Of a stretch of DNA of 56,829 bases, positions 1 through 8,867 are shown one piece after another. The stretch is from Thalassospira sp. (lineage in GTDB: Bacteria > Pseudomonadota > Alphaproteobacteria > Rhodospirillales > Thalassospiraceae): contig NZ_PAQR01000011.1 in assembly GCF_002709775.1 (NCBI RefSeq), positions 3,548 to 60,376 on the forward strand, written 5' to 3'. The notes under the pieces were generated by a model. That model made no database searches, was not told where the DNA came from, and worked only from the letters and a program-made list of their open reading frames with translations. The position numbers and the translations under genes were made by a program. The stretch's first letter is position 1. Each line of letters opens with the position of its first letter.

Positions 1-1362
1 GCATGGTCCGGTTCGGGCGAAGCGGCGACCGAGGAAGTCTGGTTTGACATCAATGACCGTGATGGCGCGACCGAATTCCTTGGCTACGAAACCGAAAGTG
101 CCGAAGGTGTGGTAACAGCACTCATCAAGGACGGTGCCGAAGTCAAAACCGCGTCGAAGGGTGACGAGGTTGCTGTTCTTGCCAACCAGACGACTTTCTT
201 TGGCGAGTCTGGCGGTCAGCAGGGCGATGCCGGTGTGATCAAAACCGAAAACGGTGCGATCATTGAAATCACCGACACCCAGAAAAAGCTGGGTGCTTTG
301 CATGTGCATCTCGGCAAGGTGACCGAGGGCGAGGTCAAGGTTGGCGACGCTGCGGAATTCCGCGTTGATCATAGCCGCCGTTCATCGCTTCGTGCCAACC
401 ACTCGGCGACCCACCTTTTGCATGCGGTTCTGCGCAAGCATCTTGGTGATCACGTGACCCAGAAGGGCTCGCTGGTGGCGGCTGATCGTCTGCGCTTTGA
501 TATCTCGCACCCCAAAGCCGTTACGGCCGAGGAAGCCGCGGTGATCGAAGCCGACGTTAACAGCCTGATCCGCGAAAACAGCGAAGTCACCACCCGTCTG
601 ATGACTCCGGACGAGGCGATTGAGCTCGGCGCGATGGCCCTGTTCGGCGAGAAATACGGCGATGAAGTCCGCGTTGTGTCGATGGGCCTGCCGGTTGCCA
701 ACGAACATGCCTATTCGCTCGAACTTTGCGGCGGTACGCATGTGAAGCGCACCGGTGATATCGGCATGTTCAAGATCGTGTCTGAAGGTGCTGTTTCAAG
801 CGGTGTCCGCCGTATCGAAGCACTGACTGGTGCCGATGCTGCCAAATACATGTCAGCACGCGAAAACGTTCTGACGGCGGTTGCATCTGACCTTAAAGCC
901 GTCCCGGAAGACGTCCCGGCACGCGTCAAGGCGCTGCAGGAAGAACGCCGTCGTCTGGAACGCGAAGTGTCCGATCTGCGTAAGAAGCTGGCAACTGCTG
1001 GCTCGGGCGCGGCATCGGGCGGTGATGCGTTTAAGGAAGTCAACGGTGTCAAAATCGCGCTGCGTTCGCTTGACGGTATTCCGGCCAAGGAACTCAAAGG
1101 CATGGTCGACGAGCTCCGCGAACAGATGGGCTCCGGGATTGTTGCCCTCGTTTCGGGCGACGGTGGCAAGGCTTCCATCGTTGTCGGCCTGACCGAAGAC
1201 CTCAAAGACACATATAGTGCTGTTGATCTTGTCCGCATCGGTGTTGAGAAACTCGGCGGCAAGGGCGGCGGTGGCCGTCCGGACATGGCACAGGGTGGCG
1301 GTTCCGATCCGTCCCAAGCTGACGCCGCACTGGCCGCGATCGAGGCACATATCGCAGGCTAA
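1..1362 (+). CDS. alaS: Alanyl-tRNA synthetase, C-terminal part (5' end outside window)
   Basis: The open frame runs in from base 1 without a start, so the catalytic N-terminal half lies upstream of the window. What is present is the editing domain and the C-terminal region of alanyl-tRNA synthetase, which charges tRNA-Ala in the cytoplasm and hydrolyses mis-made Ser- or Gly-tRNA-Ala. Visible marks are the HSATH motif near base 400 and the CGGTH motif near base 730, which together form the zinc/editing site, then a charged coiled-coil stretch (about 910-1000) and a DHHA1-type tail rich in glycine (GGKGGGGRPDMAQGGG). The frame ends with TAA and is followed at once by a strong terminator. The assignment is secure; only the 5' boundary is missing. 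Confidence 0.97.
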   Translation, partial: AWSGSGEAATEEVWFDINDRDGATEFLGYETESAEGVVTALIKDGAEVKTASKGDEVAVLANQTTFFGESGGQQGDAGVIKTENGAIIEITDTQKKLGALHVHLGKVTEGEVKVGDAAEFRVDHSRRSSLRANHSATHLLHAVLRKHLGDHVTQKGSLVAADRLRFDISHPKAVTAEEAAVIEADVNSLIRENSEVTTRLMTPDEAIELGAMALFGEKYGDEVRVVSMGLPVANEHAYSLELCGGTHVKRTGDIGMFKIVSEGAVSSGVRRIEALTGADAAKYMSARENVLTAVASDLKAVPEDVPARVKALQEERRRLEREVSDLRKKLATAGSGAASGGDAFKEVNGVKIALRSLDGIPAKELKGMVDELREQMGSGIVALVSGDGGKASIVVGLTEDLKDTYSAVDLVRIGVEKLGGKGGGGRPDMAQGGGSDPSQADAALAAIEAHIAG

Positions 1363-1392
1363 GCGATCCCAGCCACAAAAGTATGACGAATA

Positions 1393-1421
1393 AAAAGGGC
1401 CCCAATCGGGGCCCTTTTGTT
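1393..1421 (+). terminator. Rho-independent terminator of alaS
   Basis: GGGCCCC (1397-1403) and GGGGCCC (1408-1414) pair around a 4-base loop, flanked by A-rich and T-rich tracts. It sits 30 bases after the alaS stop and may also serve the convergent AraC-type gene. Confidence 0.85.
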
Positions 1422-1439
1422 TTGTCTGAGGATTAATGG

Positions 1440-2327
1440 TCAGGCCAGCGGTAGCAGGATATCCGTAATCGCTTCATGTTCCGCGACATCAGGATAAAAC
1501 GCGATCCGCTGGAAGATCAGCGGGAAGTCGCCCGGCGTTTCCCCGCTCTGTGGCAGCCAGTCGCGATAGAGTGCAAGCGCGCTGTCGCCCAGTGTCTGAT
1601 CGCTGCCGACATGGCGCAGTTTGGCGTAGCGTCCGGCGGGTAGAGTTTGCGCATAAAGCCCTTTGTGTTTGTCTTCCTCGGACAATTCCTGATCGGTGAC
1701 CACGGCAAGGCCCATGCGGAATGCGTCGGGCGGGGTATCGTCGGGATTACACCAGACGATATTGAAGGTGGCATGTTTTGACGGGTGCAGATGATGGATT
1801 TTGCGCCAGGCAATAAAGCGCTGAATGGTTTCACCAATCCGGGCTGGCGGGCCGATATGGTCCATGCAGGCGGTTCGGGTTTCCGGGAAATCGATGATGG
1901 TGACCGAGCTCGTTACTTCGTTGGTCATGGTGTCCCTCCGAACCTGCTGGAGTTTGGCGTAGGGCGCTTGCCAGTTGTCCCAATCGGGATGGCTGCGAAA
2001 GTCTGACGGGCTTTGATCATGGAGTTTGCGAAAGGCGCGCGAAAAGGATTCCGCGTTCTCGAACCCGGCGTCAAAGGCGATATCCGTGACCGGAATGTCT
2101 TTACGAAACAAAAGGCTGTGCGCGGCACGACGCATGCGGACCAGCCGGACATACTTTGTGGCCGAAATGTCAAACAGGGCGGCGAACTGACGATGGAAAT
2201 GAAAGGGCGAATAGGCTGCAATCCCGGCTAGTTCCGCCAAGCCCAATGGTCGCTCCGCATTTTCATCGATATGGGCGATGACGCGGGCAAACCGGTTTTG
2301 CAGGTGATCTTGCGGGCTTTCAGGCAT
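1440..2327 (-). CDS. AraC-family regulator with GyrI-like effector-binding domain
   Basis: A 295-residue protein with two parts. The N-terminal third holds the two AraC helix-turn-helix motifs (LAGIAAYSPFHFHRQF and later ITDIAFDAGFENAESFSRAF). Residues from about 130 onward resemble the GyrI/Rob-type effector-binding domain (DHIGPPARIGET near the start, a GLAVV strand, and a C-terminal FPLIFQRIAFYPDV segment). Such regulators bind DNA through the N-terminal domain and small hydrophobic or cationic ligands through the C-terminal one. It is a lone gene, convergent with alaS. The ligand and targets cannot be read from the sequence. Confidence 0.85.
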   Translation of the reverse strand: MPESPQDHLQNRFARVIAHIDENAERPLGLAELAGIAAYSPFHFHRQFAALFDISATKYVRLVRMRRAAHSLLFRKDIPVTDIAFDAGFENAESFSRAFRKLHDQSPSDFRSHPDWDNWQAPYAKLQQVRRDTMTNEVTSSVTIIDFPETRTACMDHIGPPARIGETIQRFIAWRKIHHLHPSKHATFNIVWCNPDDTPPDAFRMGLAVVTDQELSEEDKHKGLYAQTLPAGRYAKLRHVGSDQTLGDSALALYRDWLPQSGETPGDFPLIFQRIAFYPDVAEHEAITDILLPLA

Positions 2328-2414
2328 CGGGATCGCTTTTCAACGGTGTGGTTGCAGACTTGATGCCATCAGTTTGCCCGGAATAGAAAAGGATTGCCTG
2401 ACCATTCTTGCGGT

Positions 2415-3779
2415 TCAGGCGTCTTTTTCGCCGCCGCGATTGTTCACCGGCTCCTGATGATGCAGCACCCGGGTTGCTGCCTTGAGTACGGCCTTGCGGT
2501 CGTTTTCTTCGGGGACGTTGCGCTCAGCCGTACTGGCGATCATGCGGGCATGGGTGCGCAGGGTGTCGCGTTGCTGGTCGGTATGGGCGAGCCGCATCAG
2601 GCTTTCGAGAACCTCGGCCATCGGCAGCAAGACATCGGGTTTTCTGGCGGCTGATTGTCTGATCTGGTCATAAGCCGCACCCAACATGCCGTCGAAATCG
2701 GAAAGAAGGGCTTTGAGGCGGACCTCATCGCTACCATCAATCCAGATGCCGACCGGATAGCGGAACTGCATGGCGTGCGGCAGCGCACGGCCAAGGCGAT
2801 AAACCGCAGCAATGGCTGTAAACGGGTCATTGATCCCAGGCGAAAGCGCACGCAAGGCGACCTCGACCAATTGGCGGAGCGCAAACTCTACATCAAGCAT
2901 CGCGGTCCGGTGTGTGCCAATCATGATGGCATCGAGAATGTTGGCATGGCATTGGTCGATATTCTTGGTCGAAGTGCCGTCCTTGGCTGGATCAATCTGC
3001 CCAACGATATCGCCTGCCAGCACATGTTGACCGGCCCGGATCACCAGCGAGATGCGGGTATCGGTTTCCTTGGCGATCTCGCAGATTTTTTCATAATCGA
3101 TGCCCTGCACATAACCAGACGATCCGATGCAGATGGCTTGGTCTCCCGCGATGTCTTGAGGATCGGGCAGGCGTGACTGGGCCTTTTCTGCTGCCTTGAT
3201 TGGCTCAGACAGGGTGGTGCAGGCTGACTGAATGGTTTCTTCAAGGTTCTTGCCAACACGCTGAATAACTTCATCGGCAACGATGGACCGGCCCAAGTGA
3301 TGGACAAACAGGATCAGGACAAAAACGCTGATGACAAACAGCGCAATCCCGACCGTGGTGGCAAGATGTGGCACCGGCGCGCTTCCCGGGGTGCTGCCCA
3401 TCATCACAAGGGATGTAATCAGAAACAGGATGCTGCCGACAAAGATGCCAAGCGCGTTCTGGGTTTTGTTATCACCCATAAAGTTGCGGATCATGCGCGG
3501 GCCAAGCGACCCGGCCGCCAGGGTCAGCACCACCATCGTGATCGACAGCGCAAAGGTCGTCATGGTGACAAGGGTGGCCAACAAGGTTTCAAGCAGGCTG
3601 CGCACCGTGTCGATATCGCTAAAGCCTGGCAAAATCTCGGGCAGGATATCGCGCAACCAGTCCTGTGGCAGGGCCATCACGCCAACCGCAATCGCCGCCC
3701 CGCCCACTGCAAAAAGCAGTGGCGACAGCCACAGGCTATAGGCCAGAAATTCCCAAACGCGGATCAGGCGTTGAACCAT
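2415..3779 (-). CDS. DUF2254-family inner-membrane protein
   Basis: A 454-residue protein. The N-terminal half has four hydrophobic segments (about residues 12-35, 60-85, 105-128 and 140-165). The soluble second half has the pattern of the DUF2254 family, including LRALSPGINDPFTA. The function of that family is not established. There is no operon partner: the neighbour downstream on the same strand is the AraC gene, 87 bases away, and the TPR gene lies 177 bases upstream. The ATG used here is preceded at some distance by AAGGGA, so the start is acceptable but not well supported. Confidence 0.8.
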   Translation of the reverse strand: MVQRLIRVWEFLAYSLWLSPLLFAVGGAAIAVGVMALPQDWLRDILPEILPGFSDIDTVRSLLETLLATLVTMTTFALSITMVVLTLAAGSLGPRMIRNFMGDNKTQNALGIFVGSILFLITSLVMMGSTPGSAPVPHLATTVGIALFVISVFVLILFVHHLGRSIVADEVIQRVGKNLEETIQSACTTLSEPIKAAEKAQSRLPDPQDIAGDQAICIGSSGYVQGIDYEKICEIAKETDTRISLVIRAGQHVLAGDIVGQIDPAKDGTSTKNIDQCHANILDAIMIGTHRTAMLDVEFALRQLVEVALRALSPGINDPFTAIAAVYRLGRALPHAMQFRYPVGIWIDGSDEVRLKALLSDFDGMLGAAYDQIRQSAARKPDVLLPMAEVLESLMRLAHTDQQRDTLRTHARMIASTAERNVPEENDRKAVLKAATRVLHHQEPVNNRGGEKDA

Positions 3780-3956
3780 GATGCAAGGATCCCTTTTTGA
3801 ACCAAAGGCAGATCAGACAGTGTCGCGTGATCCGGATCAGGGAAAACGCAAAGCACATCATATGATTAAACGCCGGCGATGGCATGCGGTTCCCGCTGGG
3901 ACCTTTTTGACGGCGGGAACGTTGTTGGAAGGGGACGGAAAAGTACCCGTCTCAGA

Positions 3957-4799
3957 TCAGATATCGATCTCTTCAACGGCTGCCATGTTGATTAGGGTAT
4001 CGGCCTCGGCCGTGCCTTTGCGGGCAGTGTCCGGAAGCTTTGCCAATTGATCGGCAGCGTTTCGGATATCTTCAAGATCCTCAATCCCGTCGCAGACCTC
4101 CATCACCCGGTTCCAGATCGCATCATGATCCATTCCGCCCATGACGGTCAGGGCAATGGCGCGGTTCAATGTCGCCTGCGGATGATCAGCGTCCTGCGAA
4201 AGGATTTGTTCAAACGCCTCGAACGCTGCGATCAGGTGGCCTTCCCGCAAGTTGATGACACCAAGATCATTTGATGCGCTGAGCGACGACGGGTTGATGC
4301 GAAGAAGTTGCTCGACCGCGCGCCGTTCGCTTTCGAAATCCTCATTGGCGCGATGGCACTTGGCGATCAGGCGATGAAGGGTTTCCGAGCCGGGATTGTG
4401 ATGTGCCGCCGATTGCAGCGATGAAAGGGCCGCGTCATAACGTTCAAGCGCAATCAATGCCTGCCCGCGCAGCGCAAGCAATTCCGGATCGGTCGGCTTG
4501 TTGCGAAGGACAATATCCACATGGTTCAGTGCATCGCGCGCATCGCCATTTTGCAACAGGGCGCGTGCAATGTGATGCAGGCAGTCTTCATGACCCCCAT
4601 CAGATTGCAGCACCGTGCGGTATTCGCCGATTGCTTCGATGATCGAACCTTTTTCATGAAGGGCGCGCGCCAGTCCGAAGCGGGCATCCAGGTTATCCAT
4701 ATCTTCGCCAAGTGCCTGGCGCAGCATGTTGATTGCGGCGTCATATTGACACCGTTTCAAGGCCGCAAGCCCCATATCAGAAAAGGACATTGCATTCAT
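3957..4799 (-). CDS. Tetratricopeptide-repeat protein
   Basis: About 280 residues made almost entirely of TPR-like helical pairs (ALKRCQYDAAINMLRQAL; AIGEYRTVLQSDGG; ALERYDAALSSLQSAA; AFEAFEQILSQDADHP). It has no signal peptide and no catalytic domain, so it is probably a cytoplasmic scaffold. The start chosen is the ATG at 4799 (MNAMSFSDMG), which has GGGAG seven bases upstream. A longer frame to 4856 would have to begin inside the neighbouring palindromic element, and its extra 19 residues are partly coded by the element's terminal repeat. Function unknown. Confidence 0.75.
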   Translation of the reverse strand: MNAMSFSDMGLAALKRCQYDAAINMLRQALGEDMDNLDARFGLARALHEKGSIIEAIGEYRTVLQSDGGHEDCLHHIARALLQNGDARDALNHVDIVLRNKPTDPELLALRGQALIALERYDAALSSLQSAAHHNPGSETLHRLIAKCHRANEDFESERRAVEQLLRINPSSLSASNDLGVINLREGHLIAAFEAFEQILSQDADHPQATLNRAIALTVMGGMDHDAIWNRVMEVCDGIEDLEDIRNAADQLAKLPDTARKGTAEADTLINMAAVEEIDI

Positions 4800-4840
4800 A
4801 GGAGGTCTCCCAATCCAGTCGCAATCCGTCGTCCGGATAT

Positions 4841-5107
4841 TAGGGTCAGAACCCATTAATTTGTTTTGAATGGTTCACCGGATTTGTGCGGATACGCGGA
4901 GCAAAGTCGCCGGAAGATATTCATCTTTCAAGGCTTTGCGACAAAGTAGCCCGTGCAAATCCGGTGAATCCGAAGGACAGACGTTGTATTTGCAACCTCC
5001 TGCGTCAAACCCCTTGGCCGGGACACCGGCCCGCCCAGCGGACTTTTCCTTGGACTTCACAAATACAACGTCTGCCATTCAAATCAAATTAATGGGTTCT
5101 GACCCTA
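4841..5107. mobile_element. MITE-like palindromic element 1 (267 bp, three-way-junction fold)
   Basis: Terminal inverted repeats at 4841-4873 and 5075-5107 match at 32 of 33 positions; they begin TAGGGTCAGAACCC and end GGGTTCTGACCCTA. Directly inside lie two further hairpin arms. Arm A is closed by TTCACCGGATTTG (4874-4886) and its complement (4956-4968). Arm B is closed by CAGACGTTGTATTTG (4978-4992) and its complement (5060-5074). A short linker carries CCGAAGG. The outermost TA at each end fits a TA target duplication. No transposase is encoded, so it is a non-autonomous element. A 67-codon minus-strand frame at 4875-5078 lies wholly inside it and is probably not a gene. It sits just upstream of the TPR gene and may supply or disturb that gene's promoter. 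Confidence 0.75.
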
Positions 5108-5223
5108 GATTTATCGATTAACGATGGGATTATAGTCCCCAAACCGATCATTGCCAGCCCTATGTCGTCACGAATTGATGACGGTGGATCAAGTGTAGGT
5201 GTGATGGACCAACAAACAATTAA

Positions 5224-5245
5224 GGCCCCGGAAATTTCCGGGGCC
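5224..5245 (-). terminator. Terminator of the aldehyde dehydrogenase gene
   Basis: GGCCCCGG (5224-5231) and CCGGGGCC (5238-5245) form a perfect 8-bp stem around AAATTT. In the minus direction it is followed by a T-rich run (TTAATTGTTTG). It lies 25 bases after the gene's stop codon. Confidence 0.85.
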
Positions 5246-5269
5246 TCAAGAGGTCATAATGCAAGTGCC

Positions 5270-6694
5270 TTAAAGCTTATGGATCATCTTGATTTCCATG
5301 AAGTCCTCGAGGCCGAACAGGCCGCCTTCGCGGCCATTGCCCGATTGTTTGTAGCCGCCAAACGGGCTGCCTGCGAGCGGGGAGGAGCCGTTTAGAAGAA
5401 CCATACCGGCACGCAGTTTGCGGGCAACGCGGTCGGCCTTTTCGGCGTCCGGGGTCTGGACGTAGGCCGCCAGGCCATAAGGCGTGTCATTGGCGATCGC
5501 TATGGCTTCTTCTTCGGTGTCAAACGGGATCATCGAGACCACCGGGCCAAAGATTTCTTCGCGGGCGATGCGCATATTGTTGTTCACATCGGCAAAGATC
5601 GTCGGCTTGGTAAAGTAGCCCTCGTTGGTGTCATCGGGCTTGCCCGCACCACCAACCAGAAGGGTGGCACCTTCATCAATGCCAGCCTGAATAAGGGTCT
5701 GGACACGGTCAAACTGGATGTGGCTGACCAGCGGGCCGATGTGATCGCCTTCCTTGGTCGGATCACCCACCGATGCCTCTTCACCAACGCGTTTGGCGAC
5801 CTTGACGGCCTCGTCATAGATCGAACGCTGCACAAGCATGCGGGTGGGCGCATCACAGGTCTGGCCGGAGTTGTTGAAGACGGCATTCACACTCCAGGCA
5901 ATGCGATCTTCGATATCGACATCGTCAAACACGATGTTGGGTGACTTGCCGCCAAGCTCAAGCGTAACGCGTTTGATGTTTTCCGAGGCGTCCTTGGTGA
6001 TCGCCTTGCCCGCCCGGGTCGATCCGGTAAAGGACATCATGGTGATGTCCGGATGACGTGACAGGGTCGCGCCGGCAACTGGGCCAGCACCCTGAACCAT
6101 GTTGAATACACCGGCCGGGAAGCCTACCTCATGGATCATTTCGGCATACAACATGGCATTAAGCGGGGTGAATTCGGATGGCTTGAGCACACAGGTGCAA
6201 CCGACGGCAAGGGCAGGCACGACCTTGAGCACGATCTGGTTGATCGGCCAGTTCCACGGCGTGATCAGGCCACAAACCCCGATTGGTTCGCGTAAGAGAT
6301 GCTCGCCGTTATAAAGGGTTTCCTCGGTCTTGAGCTTTTTCAGCGCAACGATGAAATCTTCGAGGTGGGCAGTGCCCGCCGCGGCCTGCTGTTCATGCGA
6401 CATGCTGGTAGGTGCGCCGAGTTCCTTGGTGATGGTATCGGCAACTTCGCCATAGCGGCGCTTATAGATCGCAAGCAGGTTTTCAAGCCAGCCAAGGCGC
6501 TGTTCAAGCGTGGTCTGGCTGTAGCTTTCAAATGCGCGCTTGGCTGCGGCGACCGCAAGGTCGACATCTTCTTCGCTGGCCAGCGTGATTTGGGTGATGA
6601 CTTCTTCGGTGGCCGGATTGATCACATCCATCTTTTCCGATGAAATCGGATCAACCCACTTGCCGTTGATGTAAAATTTGCCTGCGTTGTCCAT
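5270..6694 (-). CDS. NAD(P)-dependent aldehyde dehydrogenase
   Basis: A 474-residue member of the aldehyde dehydrogenase superfamily, which oxidises an aldehyde to the acid using NAD(P)+ in the cytoplasm. The catalytic glutamate lies in VTLELGGKSPN and the catalytic cysteine in NNSGQTCDAPTRM. The cofactor-binding FTGSTRAGK and the C-terminal EEIFGPV and SPFGGYKQSGNGRE motifs are also present. The start at 6694 (MDNAGKFYING) has AGGAAGG five bases upstream, which is better than the upstream ATG at 6712. It is the last gene on the strand of the polyamine-type ABC operon, but a 268-bp palindromic element now separates it from that operon. A role in oxidising an aldehyde derived from the imported substrate is plausible but inferred from position only. 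Confidence 0.93.
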   Translation of the reverse strand: MDNAGKFYINGKWVDPISSEKMDVINPATEEVITQITLASEEDVDLAVAAAKRAFESYSQTTLEQRLGWLENLLAIYKRRYGEVADTITKELGAPTSMSHEQQAAAGTAHLEDFIVALKKLKTEETLYNGEHLLREPIGVCGLITPWNWPINQIVLKVVPALAVGCTCVLKPSEFTPLNAMLYAEMIHEVGFPAGVFNMVQGAGPVAGATLSRHPDITMMSFTGSTRAGKAITKDASENIKRVTLELGGKSPNIVFDDVDIEDRIAWSVNAVFNNSGQTCDAPTRMLVQRSIYDEAVKVAKRVGEEASVGDPTKEGDHIGPLVSHIQFDRVQTLIQAGIDEGATLLVGGAGKPDDTNEGYFTKPTIFADVNNNMRIAREEIFGPVVSMIPFDTEEEAIAIANDTPYGLAAYVQTPDAEKADRVARKLRAGMVLLNGSSPLAGSPFGGYKQSGNGREGGLFGLEDFMEIKMIHKL

Positions 6695-6775
6695 AGGAGC
6701 CTTCCTGATCATTTATGTGGTTCGGGCCGGAGCATTATCCCCGGCGCTGGTGGCGCGGTTTCAGGTTCGTTCGCT

Positions 6776-7043
6776 TAGGGGCATGATCTGCCGATTCATG
6801 GTGTTCTGTTTGAATAAAAACGTTCAATCAGATTTGATGCCAGCGAAGCAAAGGCTTGATGCCTTTTCAAGCTGGCAGCGGATCGGAGGGAGTGTTTTTA
6901 TCCAAACCCTTCGGGCGTTAGCCAGTTTATCCATGGAGTGCGTCGGCTGTCCTTGCAAACCACGGGGTCTCCTGCGGACAACCTCCTACCCACGAATAAA
7001 CTGGCTGACGCAGAACGCCATGAATCGGCAGATCATGCCCCTA
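6776..7043. mobile_element. MITE-like palindromic element 2 (268 bp, three-way-junction fold)
   Basis: Terminal inverted repeats at 6776-6808 and 7011-7043 begin TAGGGGCATGATCTG and are perfect for the first 26 bases. Inside are arm A (GTTTGAATAAAAAC at 6808-6821 pairing with 6894-6907, one mismatch) and arm B (GCGTTAGCCAGTTTAT at 6915-6930 pairing with 6996-7011, one mismatch). The linker between the arms is CCTTCGG. The layout matches element 1 almost base for base, although the sequences differ. TA is present at both outer edges. No transposase is encoded. The right end overlaps the last codons and stop of the metallo-hydrolase gene. Confidence 0.75.
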
Positions 7044-7758
7044 GCCAGCTTTTTATGATGTCGCGATGGCGTTCGCCGCCATAGCTGGCAAAATGCCCGC
7101 CATGCACGACCCGGACCGGCAAATCATAAAGCCGTTCCATCGATCGGACATAGTCGGTTGCATTTGCATGATAAGTGTCTTCGATCAAAGGTCCATCATA
7201 AACAATGTCTCCGGAAAACAGGATGCCGGTTGCCTTTTCCCAAAGCGCAATGCCACCCGGCGAATGACCCGGTGTGTGAATGACCTCGAAATGGCGATCA
7301 CCGAGATCAATCACATCGCCATCCTCGACAATCCGGGTGGCCGGTGCTGCCTTTACCGCATAGGTGGTCGAGGCATAGGGAAGTGGTGGCAGTTTTGTGA
7401 AAATCTCATCCGTCACATAGGGATCGGCCAGCGTGTTCTTGCGCGTCGGTGCGGCAAGAAGATCGGCTTCGCAGCGATGACACACCCGGTTTTCAAATTC
7501 GTGGTGGCAACCGATATGATCAAAATGGGTGTGGCTGGCAACTGCCTGAACGGACCGTTCGGTGACAAGCGGTACCCACTCGGTCAGCGACACAACCCCC
7601 ATGCCACTATCAACCAGCATGTCACCATCACGCCCGCGCACATGCCAGATGTTGCAGCGGTAAAATTCCTCGATAAACGGTTCCCCGATATAGGTCACGT
7701 CATCGCCAACGGTTTTTAGGCTATACCAGTCTTCGGGTTTGGCGCGATCCATACTCAT
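7033..7758 (-). CDS. MBL-fold metallo-hydrolase
   Basis: A 241-residue metallo-beta-lactamase-fold protein. The metal-binding signature is HTHFDH (residues about 77-82), with later metal ligands in HTPGHSPGG, SGDIVYDG and VVHGGH. Members of this broad family hydrolyse esters, thioesters, lactones and similar substrates; the substrate here is unknown. The gene begins 4 bases inside the end of the ABC ATPase gene (7755-7758), so the two are translationally coupled. Its last codons (LGA) and TGA stop come from the terminal repeat of palindromic element 2, so the native C-terminus has been replaced or trimmed by a few residues. All metal ligands lie well before this point and are intact. Confidence 0.88.
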   Translation of the reverse strand: MSMDRAKPEDWYSLKTVGDDVTYIGEPFIEEFYRCNIWHVRGRDGDMLVDSGMGVVSLTEWVPLVTERSVQAVASHTHFDHIGCHHEFENRVCHRCEADLLAAPTRKNTLADPYVTDEIFTKLPPLPYASTTYAVKAAPATRIVEDGDVIDLGDRHFEVIHTPGHSPGGIALWEKATGILFSGDIVYDGPLIEDTYHANATDYVRSMERLYDLPVRVVHGGHFASYGGERHRDIIKSWLGA

Positions 7759-8867
7759 GAAGCGGTACTCTCTTGCATCGGGTGGGGCGGATGGCCGGGC
7801 AACAGCACGACGGAGGACGGATCAAGGGTCAGCTCAACCCACGCACCCGGTTCAATGATCGCTGATTGCGGCATGTGGGCGGTGACCGTCATGCCGGGAT
7901 AATCAAGCGGGTTCAGATGCGCACGATGATGGGTGCCAAAGAACGATCCGTCTTCAACCTTGGCCTTGCCAAGCGTGACGCGCGGGCCGGTGCCGGTGCT
8001 GGCCCGGAAATGTTCCGGGCGGATGGCAAGGGTTACCTGGGAATCGGGGGTAAAGCCCGCGTGGTCAAACGCCGGAAGTTCGACAGAGCCAAGCGGCGTC
8101 TTGATGGTAAGTGTTGTTTCGGTCGCACTTTCGAGCGTGCCGGGGATGAAATTGACCTCGCCCATGAAGCTTGCCGAGAATAGCGTTTTGGGCTTCATGT
8201 AAATGTTTTCAGGGCTTCCGACATCTTCGATCTTGCCGGCATTCATCACCACGATCCGATCAGCAATCGCCATGGCTTCTTCCTGATCGTGTGTGACGTG
8301 GACAAAGGTGGTGCCGACCCGTTTTTGAATGGCTTTGAGTTCATCCTGCATCTGACGACGAAGCTTGAGGTCAAGCGCGCCGAGTGGTTCATCGAGCAAC
8401 AAAACATCGGGTTCAACTGCAAGTGCGCGGGCAAGGGCAACGCGTTGGCGCTGGCCACCGGAAAGCTCATGCGGTTTTTTGTTCGCTGAAGTCTTGAGCC
8501 CGACCATATCAAGCAGTTCTTCGGCCTTGGCATGGCGTTCGGCCTTGCCGACCTTGCGCATTTTAAGGCCAAAGGCGACATTGTCGCGGAGCGTCATATG
8601 CGGGAATAGGGCATAATCCTGAAACATCGTGGTGGTCGGACGTTTGGCGGGGGCAACGTCGCCCATATCCTTGCCATCGATTTCAATCGTGCCACTTGTT
8701 GGCGACAGGAAGCCGCCCAGAAGCGATAACAAGGTGGTCTTGCCACAGCCCGACGGGCCCAGAAGGACGATGAATTCGCCAGCCGCGATTTCAAGGCTGA
8801 CATCGTCAAGGGCGGTGAAGTCGCCAAAGGTCTTGGTGGCGTTGCGAATGGAGACAGGGGCGGTCAT
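7755..8867 (-). CDS. ABC transporter ATPase, spermidine/putrescine (PotA) type
   Basis: A 370-residue importer ATPase. It shows Walker A GPSGCGKTT (about 37-45), the Q-loop MFQDYALFPH, signature LSGGQRQRVALARAL, Walker B VLLLDEPLGALD and the H-loop HVTHDQEEAMAIAD. A TOBE domain follows in the last 120 residues (LAIRPEHFRAS). It energises uptake by the two permeases encoded just upstream, overlapping the second permease by 4 bases and the metallo-hydrolase by 4 bases. PotA-type ATPases also serve Fe3+, thiosulfate and opine importers, so the substrate is not proven. Confidence 0.92.
   Translation of the reverse strand: MTAPVSIRNATKTFGDFTALDDVSLEIAAGEFIVLLGPSGCGKTTLLSLLGGFLSPTSGTIEIDGKDMGDVAPAKRPTTTMFQDYALFPHMTLRDNVAFGLKMRKVGKAERHAKAEELLDMVGLKTSANKKPHELSGGQRQRVALARALAVEPDVLLLDEPLGALDLKLRRQMQDELKAIQKRVGTTFVHVTHDQEEAMAIADRIVVMNAGKIEDVGSPENIYMKPKTLFSASFMGEVNFIPGTLESATETTLTIKTPLGSVELPAFDHAGFTPDSQVTLAIRPEHFRASTGTGPRVTLGKAKVEDGSFFGTHHRAHLNPLDYPGMTVTAHMPQSAIIEPGAWVELTLDPSSVVLLPGHPPHPMQESTAS

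Noticed and set aside
3889..3920. Stem GTTCCCGC/GCGGGAAC after the TPR gene as a terminator
   Set aside because: The loop is long and no T-tract follows on the minus strand; not strong enough to list.
4875..5078. 67-codon minus-strand frame in palindromic element 1
   Set aside because: It lies entirely inside the element, has no ribosome site, and its ends coincide with hairpin arms; probably spurious.
6678..7058. 126-codon plus-strand frame covering palindromic element 2
   Set aside because: Its sequence comes mostly from the element and the start of the opposite-strand aldehyde dehydrogenase region; no protein-like pattern.
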